Shown: one piece after another, positions 7,310-14,271 of the stretch
Position numbering within the stretch: the stretch's first letter is position 1
Layout: each line of letters begins with the position of its first letter
Assembly (NCBI GenBank): GCA_011772595.1
Contig: WVZH01000326.1
Coordinates: forward strand, 36,154-59,861
DNA length: 23,708 nucleotides
Source of the DNA: Anaerolineales bacterium
GTDB taxonomy: Bacteria > Chloroflexota > Anaerolineae > Anaerolineales > E44-bin32
Direction: 5' to 3'
Made by a program: the position numbers and the translations under genes
The notes under the pieces: generated by a model
Seen by the model: the letters and a program-made list of their open reading frames with translations, nothing else
The model's database searches: none
What the model was told of the DNA's origin: nothing

Positions 7310-9667
7310 GTGGAAGCATATTGTGTAAAGTGTAAACAAAAAAGAGAAATCACCCATCCAGAGCCGACTTTCACATCCACCGGCACGCCCGCAATGAAAG
7401 GTGTTTGCGGCGTTTGTGGCACAGGCCTCTATCGAATGGGGAAGACGGACGCACACGAAGGCATGACCCCTCCCCCCGTCGTCAAGGGAACGAAACGGCG
7501 GGCTAAGAGCCGAAAGAAGCGAAGCGGGAATCTCGTGATCGTCGAGTCGCCGGCAAAAGCTCGCACTGTAGGTCGATTTCTGAGTAAGGCCTACAAAGTT
7601 ATGGCGTCGGTTGGTCACGTACGCGACCTATTACGGTCGCAGCTATCCGTCGACGTGGAGAACGATTTTAACCCAAAGTATCGTGTACCAAACGAGAAAC
7701 GAGAAGTCGTCAAGGAGCTCAAATCTGCTGCGGCAAAGGCCGCCAATGTCTACCTTGCCACCGACCCCGATCGTGAAGGAGAAGCGATTGCCTGGCATTT
7801 ACTCGAGGCCGCGGAAATCGAGCCTGATCTCGCGAAGAGGGTTGTATTTCATGAAATTACTCCGTCTGCAATTGATGATGCCTTTGAGAACCCACGCGGC
7901 ATCTCTATGGAGCTTGTCGAGGCCCAACAGGCGCGCAGAATTCTCGATCGACTTGTTGGATACAACCTCAGCCCCTTGTTGTGGGTAAAAGTGCGAGGAC
8001 GTTTGTCTGCGGGAAGGGTGCAATCCGTCGCGCTGCGGCTTGTTGTCGAGCGGGAGCGCGAGATTCGGGATTTCGTAGCTCAAGAATATTGGACGGTGGA
8101 TGGTGAGTTCCTTCAACCGGAAAAACCCCCGGAGTTTATGGCCCGACTCGTGCAATACGATGGTCGAGCACCTGAACTCCATTCGGAAGACCAGGTGGAA
8201 GAGCTCCTGGCCGACTTGCAGCAAGCCACCTACCAGGTCGCCAGTGTTCGCAAGGGGCGACGCACACGCCGTCCGGGGGCGCCATTCACCACTTCTACCA
8301 TGCAACAAACGGCCTCACGCCGTTTCGGTTTTACAGCTCGTCGTACAATGGTGATCGCCCAACAGCTTTATGAGGGTGTGGATATTGGAGAAGGTGAGCG
8401 CGTGGGATTGGTAACCTATATGCGCACCGATTCGACACAGGTGTCCGCTCAGGCTCAATCCGAAGCCAGACGGTTGATAGAAGAACGTTATGGTCGGGAT
8501 TATGTCCCTCCAGAGCCACCCTCATACCGGACGCGAGCACGGATGGCTCAGGAGGCGCATGAAGCCGTTCGGCCTACCTCTGTCATGCGTACACCGGAGA
8601 CACTCAAGCCACATCTCAAACCCGAGCAGCACAAACTCTACTCTCTGATCTGGAAACGATTCGTGGCATCACAGATGTCACCGGCTGTTTACGACACGTT
8701 GACCATTGAAGTGGAGGGACGTACGGATTTACACGCATCTCAGTTCAGGGTTTCGGCGTCCAGTCTACGATTCGCTGGTTTCCTCAAGGTGTATGGTGAA
8801 GAGGCTGACAACGACGTGCGGAAAAACAATAAAGGACGTGATGCAGAGGAACTGATTGCCAGACTTGCTCAGCTACCCGATCTCGCCGTTGGCGACTCTC
8901 TCAAGCTAAACGAGCTTCTGCCCGAGCAACACTTCACCCAGCCTCCGCGTCGGTATTCCGACGCAACCCTGGTGCGCGCGCTGGAGGAGAACGGCATCGG
9001 CAGGCCTTCAACATATGCGCCCATCATCTCGACACTTCGCCAGCGAGGGTATATCGAACGCCAGAATCGTAGTTTGATCCCGACGGAAATCGGCGAGATT
9101 GTCAACGACCTACTCGTCGATCATTTCCCAAACATTGTGGACCTGGGATTCACTGCACGCATGGAGGAAGAGTTGGATGAGATTGCTAGCGGCAATCGCG
9201 AATGGGTTGAGGTAGTGAGGAAATTCTACGAACCGTTCTCTGAGCAGCTGCGAATTGCTGAAGAGCTCATGCCAGAAGTTAAAGCGGAGCCGGAGGAGAT
9301 TGGTCGGCCTTGTCCTGAATGCGGCAACGCTCTTGTATTACGGCACGGGAGATTCGGCAAATTCGTCGGCTGCTCAAATTTCCCAGAGTGTCGCTATACG
9401 GAGCCGTGGCTTGAGAAGATTGGGGTGCATTGTCCGCAATGCGGCGGCGACCTCGTTGAGCGTCGTACACGCAAAGGGCGCATTTTCTACGGATGTGCCA
9501 ATTATCCGACTTGCGATTTCACATCGTGGAAACGACCTTTGCCGCAACCATGTCCTAATTGCGGAGGGCTGTTAGTTGTCACCAATAAAGACCATGCATC
9601 CTGCACCGTCTGTGAAGAGCGTTTCGACCAGGCAGCACTGACCGAAAGCGAACCGGATTCGGCATGA
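7310..9667 (+). CDS. topA: DNA topoisomerase I with N-terminal DUF5679 zinc ribbon
   Basis: Type IA topoisomerase, which relaxes negative supercoils by single-strand passage. The GTG at 7310 is preferred over the upstream in-frame TTG (7283) because GGAGAAG (7297-7303) lies six bases before it; this gives 785 residues. Domains: a DUF5679-like ribbon (about residues 3-45, YCVKCKQKR and CGVCGTGLYRMG); a basic linker; TOPRIM from about 74 (NLVIVESPAKARTVGRFL; DPDRE with Asp152, Asp154 and Glu156); the catalytic core with QARRILDRLVGYNLSP, GRLSAGRVQSVALR and the active-site Tyr370 in TYMRTDS; then ENGIGRPSTYAPII. At the C terminus are two full zinc ribbons (CPECG...CSNFPEC; CPQCG...CANYPTC) and a third shorter one (CPNCG...CTVC). 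The N-terminal ribbon is an addition to the standard architecture. Identification is secure. Confidence 0.97.
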   Translation: MEAYCVKCKQKREITHPEPTFTSTGTPAMKGVCGVCGTGLYRMGKTDAHEGMTPPPVVKGTKRRAKSRKKRSGNLVIVESPAKARTVGRFLSKAYKVMASVGHVRDLLRSQLSVDVENDFNPKYRVPNEKREVVKELKSAAAKAANVYLATDPDREGEAIAWHLLEAAEIEPDLAKRVVFHEITPSAIDDAFENPRGISMELVEAQQARRILDRLVGYNLSPLLWVKVRGRLSAGRVQSVALRLVVEREREIRDFVAQEYWTVDGEFLQPEKPPEFMARLVQYDGRAPELHSEDQVEELLADLQQATYQVASVRKGRRTRRPGAPFTTSTMQQTASRRFGFTARRTMVIAQQLYEGVDIGEGERVGLVTYMRTDSTQVSAQAQSEARRLIEERYGRDYVPPEPPSYRTRARMAQEAHEAVRPTSVMRTPETLKPHLKPEQHKLYSLIWKRFVASQMSPAVYDTLTIEVEGRTDLHASQFRVSASSLRFAGFLKVYGEEADNDVRKNNKGRDAEELIARLAQLPDLAVGDSLKLNELLPEQHFTQPPRRYSDATLVRALEENGIGRPSTYAPIISTLRQRGYIERQNRSLIPTEIGEIVNDLLVDHFPNIVDLGFTARMEEELDEIASGNREWVEVVRKFYEPFSEQLRIAEELMPEVKAEPEEIGRPCPECGNALVLRHGRFGKFVGCSNFPECRYTEPWLEKIGVHCPQCGGDLVERRTRKGRIFYGCANYPTCDFTSWKRPLPQPCPNCGGLLVVTNKDHASCTVCEERFDQAALTESEPDSA

Positions 9668-9685
9668 ATTCTGCAACTGTAGATG

Positions 9686-9714
9686 TTGCTTTGAACGCTG
9701 GATAGGGCTAGAAT
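9686..9714 (+). promoter_or_regulatory. Possible promoter of the membrane-protein gene at 9775
   Basis: TTGCTT (9686-9691), a 17-base spacer and TAGAAT (9709-9714). The -10 matches five of six consensus positions, the -35 only three. Transcription would start near 9721. Confidence 0.4.
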
Positions 9715-9774
9715 GCTGGGGGGTCCAAAACAGGCAGGCGCGTTGTTCGTGATCCGAGCAGGGGTTGAGGGGCC

Positions 9775-10770
9775 ATGGATGCGATAAAAGAATTATTCAA
9801 CCGCAAGATCGTGATTGCGCTTTTAGCGTTAATCCTAGGAATTGCGCTCGGTTTAGTTTATGCATGGGTCGTCAGTCCAGTTGAATGGATCAACGGTGTT
9901 CCGTCCCAATTGCGGCGCGATCTACAAGTGGACTACTTGCGTATGGTGATTGATTCTCATGCAATCAACCAAGATGATGACCTAGCCAACGAGCGCTATG
10001 CGAATCTGGGTCCGGATAAGGGTGCCATTCTGACTGAAGTGGGAGAGGACCCAGGTCTGGTCAAATCGAGTGATATTCAGCGCTTCAAGGAAATCGTCGA
10101 AGAAATCCCTTCAGTTGAAGAAACAGCCGCGCCTTCTGACGAAGAGGAAGCCGAATCGGGTATCGTCTTATCTAGACTGTTGTTACCGGTGTGTGGAGCC
10201 ACCTTGGTGCTGGGTTTGCTGCTGGCGGCTGCACTTGTCTTACGCAGAAGGATGGAATCGGGCGAGCCCCCGATATCACGCGAGCCTGAGTATGTGGAAG
10301 AGCTTGATTATCCGACCGACGCAACGATGCCTGTAGACCAACCCCTTGCGACTTTTCGGACGACGTATTCCTTGGGGGATGATCTGTATGACGATTCCTT
10401 CAGCATCGAAAGCGCAACAGGTGATTTTCTGGGGGAGTGCGGTGTTGGAATTGGCGATGTGATAGGAGTTGGTGATCCAAAGAAAGTATCGGCATTCGAA
10501 GTTTGGTTATTCGACAAGAATGACATCCAGACGGTCACCAAAGTAGCGATGAGCCGCTACGCTTTCCGAGATGAAGAAACACGGGGTCGTCTTTCTGCGA
10601 AAGGTGATCCTGTTGAGGCGGTTAGCGGTGACGTTATCACACTCGATACGGCCTCATTGCGAGTAGAGGCACGCGTCGTGGATATGAATTACGGAGAATC
10701 CGCCCTGCCACCGTCAAGCTTCTTCGAAAGGCTTACGGTCGAGCTGCGTGCCTTCCCGAAAGGTTTCTAA
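9775..10770 (+). CDS. Two-helix membrane protein of unknown function
   Basis: The 331-residue protein was not matched to a named family. It has a short basic N terminus (KELFNRK), a membrane helix at about residues 12-32, an acidic extracytoplasmic segment of about 100 residues ending in a Glu-rich stretch (about 108-127), a second helix at about 135-156 and RRR on its cytoplasmic side. A soluble C-terminal domain (about 193-331) begins TYSLGDDLYDDSFSIES and includes FLGECGVGIGDVIG and VSAFEVWLFDKNDIQT; it is predicted to be cytoplasmic by the positive-inside rule. The ATG follows TTGAGGGG closely. It stands alone between topA and the convergent greA. The FEVWLFDK block looks like a conserved core, but no catalytic motif is evident. 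Coding character is good; function is unknown. Confidence 0.75.
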   Translation: MDAIKELFNRKIVIALLALILGIALGLVYAWVVSPVEWINGVPSQLRRDLQVDYLRMVIDSHAINQDDDLANERYANLGPDKGAILTEVGEDPGLVKSSDIQRFKEIVEEIPSVEETAAPSDEEEAESGIVLSRLLLPVCGATLVLGLLLAAALVLRRRMESGEPPISREPEYVEELDYPTDATMPVDQPLATFRTTYSLGDDLYDDSFSIESATGDFLGECGVGIGDVIGVGDPKKVSAFEVWLFDKNDIQTVTKVAMSRYAFRDEETRGRLSAKGDPVEAVSGDVITLDTASLRVEARVVDMNYGESALPPSSFFERLTVELRAFPKGF

Positions 10771-10848
10771 ATCACTGCGAAACGGAGAAGCATCCATTAT
10801 CACGGAAAATGGGTAACACCTGACATCTTCCAGAGAGAATCGAAAGCA

Positions 10849-10875
10849 TAAAAAGAGGCGGGTGACCCGCCTCTT
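10849..10875 (-). terminator. Terminator of greA, between convergent genes
   Basis: The stem AAGAGGCGGG with CCCGCCTCTT (10853-10875) has a TGA loop. Read on the minus strand it is followed by TTTTTATG, the correct arrangement for greA. It may also stop read-through from the plus-strand gene, but that side lacks a long T-run. Confidence 0.88.
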
Positions 10876-10927
10876 CGACATTGTAATCGATGTGATTCGA
10901 CTTGTGAGAGATGTGCTGCTTGGTGCG

Positions 10928-11398
10928 TTAATTAATTTCCAGGATCTTTAGAACCCGTTTCCCGGCAGGCGTCTCGGCGATCGCTGTATCGCCCACACGC
11001 TTGCCTTGCAGAGCCTTTCCGATGGGGGATTCGTAGGATACCTTTTGTTGGCGGGGATCAGCTTCCTTGATCCCGACGAGTTGGTAGGTTTCGGGTTCCT
11101 TGCCGTTCTCGGCGACCAGCACGGTGCTACCGATTTCAACAATTTCTCGCGACGATTCCTGCTCTACAATGATGGCGTCACGTAAGATTATCTCGAGTTC
11201 TTGTATTCTACCTTCCAGGAAGGCCTGCTCTTCCTTGGCGGCAATATAATCGGCATTCTCTGTCAGGTCACCTTGTTGAATGGCGAATCGAAGTCGTTTT
11301 GCCAAGTCGACACGCCTGGGACCTCGCAATTCATCTAATTCTGCTTTAAGTTTCGCGGCACCGTCAGGTGTTAGAAAGAATTCACGTTCTTCAGCCAT
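10928..11398 (-). CDS. greA: Transcription elongation factor GreA
   Basis: GreA binds in the secondary channel of RNA polymerase and stimulates cleavage of backtracked RNA. The 156-residue protein has the N-terminal coiled-coil hairpin (about residues 10-75) with the conserved tip GDLTENADY, carrying the acidic residues that act with the polymerase Mg ion, followed by AAKEEQAFLEGRI. A C-terminal FKBP-like domain ends with YESPIGKALQGKRVGD and a V-x-I-L-x-I strand. Length is typical. The ATG has GGGAG five bases upstream. A promoter is visible at 11454-11483 and a terminator at 10849-10875, so it appears monocistronic. Confidence 0.96.
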   Translation of the reverse strand: MAEEREFFLTPDGAAKLKAELDELRGPRRVDLAKRLRFAIQQGDLTENADYIAAKEEQAFLEGRIQELEIILRDAIIVEQESSREIVEIGSTVLVAENGKEPETYQLVGIKEADPRQQKVSYESPIGKALQGKRVGDTAIAETPAGKRVLKILEIN

Positions 11399-11453
11399 TG
11401 GACTCCCGACCTGTCCATGATGAAACTTACGCTTTTCGGATGCGTAGGCGAAT

Positions 11454-11483
11454 AGTCTAACCGACGAACGGACCTGGTGTCAA
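11454..11483 (-). promoter_or_regulatory. Predicted greA promoter
   Basis: On the minus strand TTGACA (11483-11478), an 18-base spacer and TAGACT (11459-11454). The start point would be near 11447, giving a leader of about 49 bases. Confidence 0.6.
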
Positions 11484-11641
11484 TGCATTTTCGTTGTGTT
11501 CATAATTTGAGAAGGAATACCTACAGCAGCTCGACTTACGACAGCCATTACGATGCCGACACTAGTATCTCTGCACCTCCCGATCTATGTAAAGCAAGGT
11601 TACGCTGTTGAGAAAGCAACGATCCAAGTCCCGCATCTTCT

Positions 11642-11670
11642 TTGACTCTTGTTATGGATTGGAGCATAAT
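11642..11670 (+). promoter_or_regulatory. Predicted promoter of the SCP2-GMC-AOR gene run
   Basis: TTGACT (11642-11647), a 17-base spacer and CATAAT (11665-11670); each hexamer matches consensus at five of six positions. The expected start is near 11677, followed by AGGAG at 11691-11695. It is divergent from the greA promoter about 160 bases away. Confidence 0.65.
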
Positions 11671-11704
11671 CGATGGGCATCAAATCTGAAAGGAGTTAAT
11701 TTCT

Positions 11705-12124
11705 ATGGGGTATCCGTTTCCTAGCGAGGATTGGTTGCGAGCTCTGGTCGAGGTGCTCAACAGCGATTCACGCTATGCGGAGGTGGCCAAGAATTGGGAG
11801 GGGGATATGGTGGTGGTCATCGAACAAAATCCCGGCGAAGAAGACGCGCGCCTTCCCATAACCTACTACCTCGACCTCTGGCATGGGCGTTGTAGGGAAG
11901 CTCGCTTAATCGATCCCTCCAAGGAGGTACTACCCGAGGCAAAATTCATCTTGCGATCACCGATAAAGCACATCCTACGCATTTTTGAGGGTGAATTGGA
12001 TCCCATGCAAGCCATGCTCACACGGCGTCTGCAAGTCACGGGCAATCTGGGTTATATGTTGCGCAATGTGCCAACCGTCCTGGACTTTGTGCGTTGTTGT
12101 CAGTTGGTAGGGATTGATTCCTGA
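11705..12124 (+). CDS. SCP2 sterol-carrier-like protein
   Basis: The 139-residue protein is about the size of a single SCP2 domain, a fold with a hydrophobic tunnel that binds lipids, acyl chains or sterols, and is sometimes a domain of lipid-handling enzymes. Family-like features are a central sheet with YYLDLWHGRCREARLI and a C-terminal helical part containing LDPMQAMLTRRLQVTGNLGYMLR, close to the usual 'G..dp..a.m.g.i...Gd...' region of SCP2 proteins. AGGAG lies nine bases before the ATG and a good promoter precedes it. It is first in a co-oriented run with a DUF4242 protein, a GMC oxidoreductase and an AOR-family enzyme, so it may deliver or hold a hydrophobic substrate; that role is inferred. 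No signal peptide is seen. Confidence 0.75.
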   Translation: MGYPFPSEDWLRALVEVLNSDSRYAEVAKNWEGDMVVVIEQNPGEEDARLPITYYLDLWHGRCREARLIDPSKEVLPEAKFILRSPIKHILRIFEGELDPMQAMLTRRLQVTGNLGYMLRNVPTVLDFVRCCQLVGIDS

Positions 12125-12163
12125 TTGGGCTCGCGATCTATTCCAAGATTGAGAGGAAGCGTC

Positions 12164-12448
12164 ATGCCACGGTTTCTCGTCGTTCACAGGGTAGCGGCTT
12201 ATCCCGACTCCCAGGAACATTGGATTAAAATCTTAAAACAGCTTCGGCAACGAACCAGTGAGGATGTTGAATGGGTGCGCACCTTCTTCGATCCGAACGC
12301 TGGCGAGATGTATTGTGAGTGGGAGGCGGATAATGATGCCGCTATTCGAGCCTGTTTCACCGAGGAGGATCTGAGAATGGTGCCGATCGAATCGATACGT
12401 GAAATCGTGATGATCGATCCATCCTGGCTCGAAGAGAGCACCCCCTGA
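12164..12448 (+). CDS. DUF4242 small protein
   Basis: A 94-residue protein from ATG 12164, preceded by GAGAGGAAG. The longer in-frame TTG at 12125 has no ribosome site and adds only a non-conserved leader. The sequence MPRFLVVHRV, VEWVRTFFD, MYCEWEADNDAAIRACF and IESIREIVMIDPSWL follows the DUF4242 pattern (first strand MPR(Y/F)LV; a W/h-S strand; C-x-(Y/W)-x-A...AI; EV..idP). Some members of this ferredoxin-like-fold group bind nickel; a metal role here is not shown. It starts 39 bases after the SCP2 gene and precedes the GMC oxidoreductase by 100 bases, so it is probably in the same transcript. A weak hairpin GCTGC/GCAGC (12456-12473) follows its stop. Confidence 0.7.
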   Translation: MPRFLVVHRVAAYPDSQEHWIKILKQLRQRTSEDVEWVRTFFDPNAGEMYCEWEADNDAAIRACFTEEDLRMVPIESIREIVMIDPSWLEESTP

Positions 12449-12548
12449 TACAGAAGCTGCTGATTTTCGCAGCGCCGAAACATCTCAAGGTCCGTCTGTA
12501 GTCGAATTAAATTCCAGCCCCGGTAAAGGGGTTTAATGAGAGAGGCTC

Positions 12549-14183
12549 ATGAGCGCAACTCCCAACCATGACGGCAGTGTTGAGACCTATGACTTTGTCG
12601 TCGTTGGATCTGGTTTTGGTGGCAGCGTGAGCGCCATGCGGTTGGCTGAAAAGGGTTATCGCGTGCTTGTCCTAGAACGCGGGAAGCGATTTGAAGATGA
12701 AGATCTTCCTCGCACAGATTGGGATTTGCGAAATTATCTATGGCTTCCTATCTTTCGGTGTTTTGGAATTATGCAACTAAGTCTATCGAAGGGCTTTTTC
12801 TTTTATCACCCCAGCGGGGTTGGAGGCGGAAGCCTTGTCTATGCAGCTGTGTTGATGGAGCCTGGTGAGAGCTTTTTCAGGGCACCTACGTGGAGGCATT
12901 TAGGAGACTGGTACGAGAACTTACGTCCGCATTATCAAACTGCAAGACATATGCTTGGTGTTGAAACAAATCCACGCCTCTGGCCAGCTGATGAGCAGTT
13001 AGAAGCGATCGCCAATGAACTCGGACAGGAAGATACCTTTCAACATACAGATGTGGGTATATTTTTTGGTGAGCCCGGGGTAGAGGTCCCGGATCCATAT
13101 TTCAACGGTGAGGGACCATCGCGCACGGGCTGTATTCATTGCGGTGGTTGTATCCATGGCTGTAGATACAACTCGAAGAATACGTTAACTAAGAATTATC
13201 TATATTTCGCAGAGCAGTTGGGCGTGAAGGTGAAGGCGGAATCGACTGTCTACCAAATTGCTCCTTTAGCCAAAGGAGAGCCTGATGGTGCCCGCTATGA
13301 AATTCGTTATCGGTCTTCGACAGCCTGGTTTGGGAAACGGTCGCATGTCGTTCGGGCGCGAAATGTTGTTGTCGCAGCGGGAACTCTTGGAACAATCTCT
13401 CTCTTGATGCGGTGCAGGGACGAGTTCGGCACGCTTCAAAATCTTTCGTCTCGTTTAGGTGAGCTCGTGCGTACTAACAGCGAGATGTTCTTAGGAGCCT
13501 ATAGCCGGAAAAAGACCGATGATCACTCAAAAGGGCTATCGATTACATCGATTTTCAAAGCAGACGAAACCACTCAAATCGAGCCCATCCGTTTCGAAGA
13601 ACATTCGTCCATGCTGTTGCGTTTTCTCAGTTCTCCCTTGATCGAAACAGGTGATAACTTATTCCAAAATGTTTGGAGGACGATTCTAAATATTGCTCGT
13701 CACCCATTGGATTTTATCTATAACAAATTTGTGCCTGGTGTGAGTAGGCGTGGTCTTGTAATCTTAGTGATGCAGACAGAAGATAACCTCTTGCGTTTAC
13801 GACAAGGTCGCAACCCGTATGCCTTATTCCGGAAAGGTCTGGTTGCAGATCAAGATCCTGAAAGAATGGCTCCGGTGAACATTGCTATGGGGATGAGAGT
13901 AGTCCGGACCCTCGCAAGGAAGATCAATGGTTTTCCTATGGGTGCGGTAACCCAGGTCTTGAACATCCCCATGACAGCTCACATGATTGGGGGGTGTACT
14001 TTTGGGGAGAATGCATCTGAAGGTGTGATCGACGTGAATTGTGAGGTGTTCAACTATCCTGGACTTTACATCGTTGACGGGTCGATTCTTCCGGCAAATC
14101 CAGGGGTTAATCCCAGTCTGACCATCGCCGCGTTGGCGGAGTATGCCATGAGCAGAATCCAGCCAAAGCACGGCTCATCGTAG
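12549..14183 (+). CDS. GMC-family FAD oxidoreductase with ferredoxin-like Cys cluster
   Basis: A 544-residue flavoprotein of the glucose-methanol-choline type, closest in pattern to cholesterol-oxidase-like members. The FAD-binding GxGxxG is at residues 20-25 (VVVGSGFGGS), with the ERGKRF motif after strand two, GVGGGSLVYA, and RNVVVAAGTLGT. The C terminus has the substrate-domain His478 (MTAHMIGGCTFG) and GLYIVDGSILPANPGVNPSLTIAAL, the usual flavin-side motif. Unusual against classical GMC enzymes is CIHCGGCIHGC (Cys195, 198, 201 and 205), a CxxCxxCxxxC pattern expected to hold a [4Fe-4S] cluster; it is seen in one GMC branch. Such a cluster would allow electron transfer to a protein acceptor rather than oxygen. 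GAGAGG precedes the ATG. The substrate is unknown; the downstream AOR-family gene suggests an alcohol giving an aldehyde. Confidence 0.88.
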   Translation: MSATPNHDGSVETYDFVVVGSGFGGSVSAMRLAEKGYRVLVLERGKRFEDEDLPRTDWDLRNYLWLPIFRCFGIMQLSLSKGFFFYHPSGVGGGSLVYAAVLMEPGESFFRAPTWRHLGDWYENLRPHYQTARHMLGVETNPRLWPADEQLEAIANELGQEDTFQHTDVGIFFGEPGVEVPDPYFNGEGPSRTGCIHCGGCIHGCRYNSKNTLTKNYLYFAEQLGVKVKAESTVYQIAPLAKGEPDGARYEIRYRSSTAWFGKRSHVVRARNVVVAAGTLGTISLLMRCRDEFGTLQNLSSRLGELVRTNSEMFLGAYSRKKTDDHSKGLSITSIFKADETTQIEPIRFEEHSSMLLRFLSSPLIETGDNLFQNVWRTILNIARHPLDFIYNKFVPGVSRRGLVILVMQTEDNLLRLRQGRNPYALFRKGLVADQDPERMAPVNIAMGMRVVRTLARKINGFPMGAVTQVLNIPMTAHMIGGCTFGENASEGVIDVNCEVFNYPGLYIVDGSILPANPGVNPSLTIAALAEYAMSRIQPKHGSS

Positions 14184-14192
14184 GTTCATGTT

Positions 14193-14227
14193 GAAGGAGG
14201 AGAACAAATAGAACCCTCCTTCTTTCT
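14193..14227 (+). terminator. Weak hairpin between GMC and AOR genes
   Basis: The stem GAAGGAGG (14193-14200) with CCTCCTTC (14215-14222) has a 14-base loop and is followed by TTTCTTCG. It could be a partial terminator or attenuator. The GAAGGAGG arm is also Shine-Dalgarno-like but has no start codon in place. Confidence 0.35.
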
Positions 14228-14271
14228 TCGTGCGTACAACCAGCCCAGATGCCATTCTGAGGTAACCATAC

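Noticed and set aside
7799..8308. 169-codon open frame antisense to topA
   Set aside because: A reading-frame shadow of the TopA catalytic core; no motif and no ribosome site.
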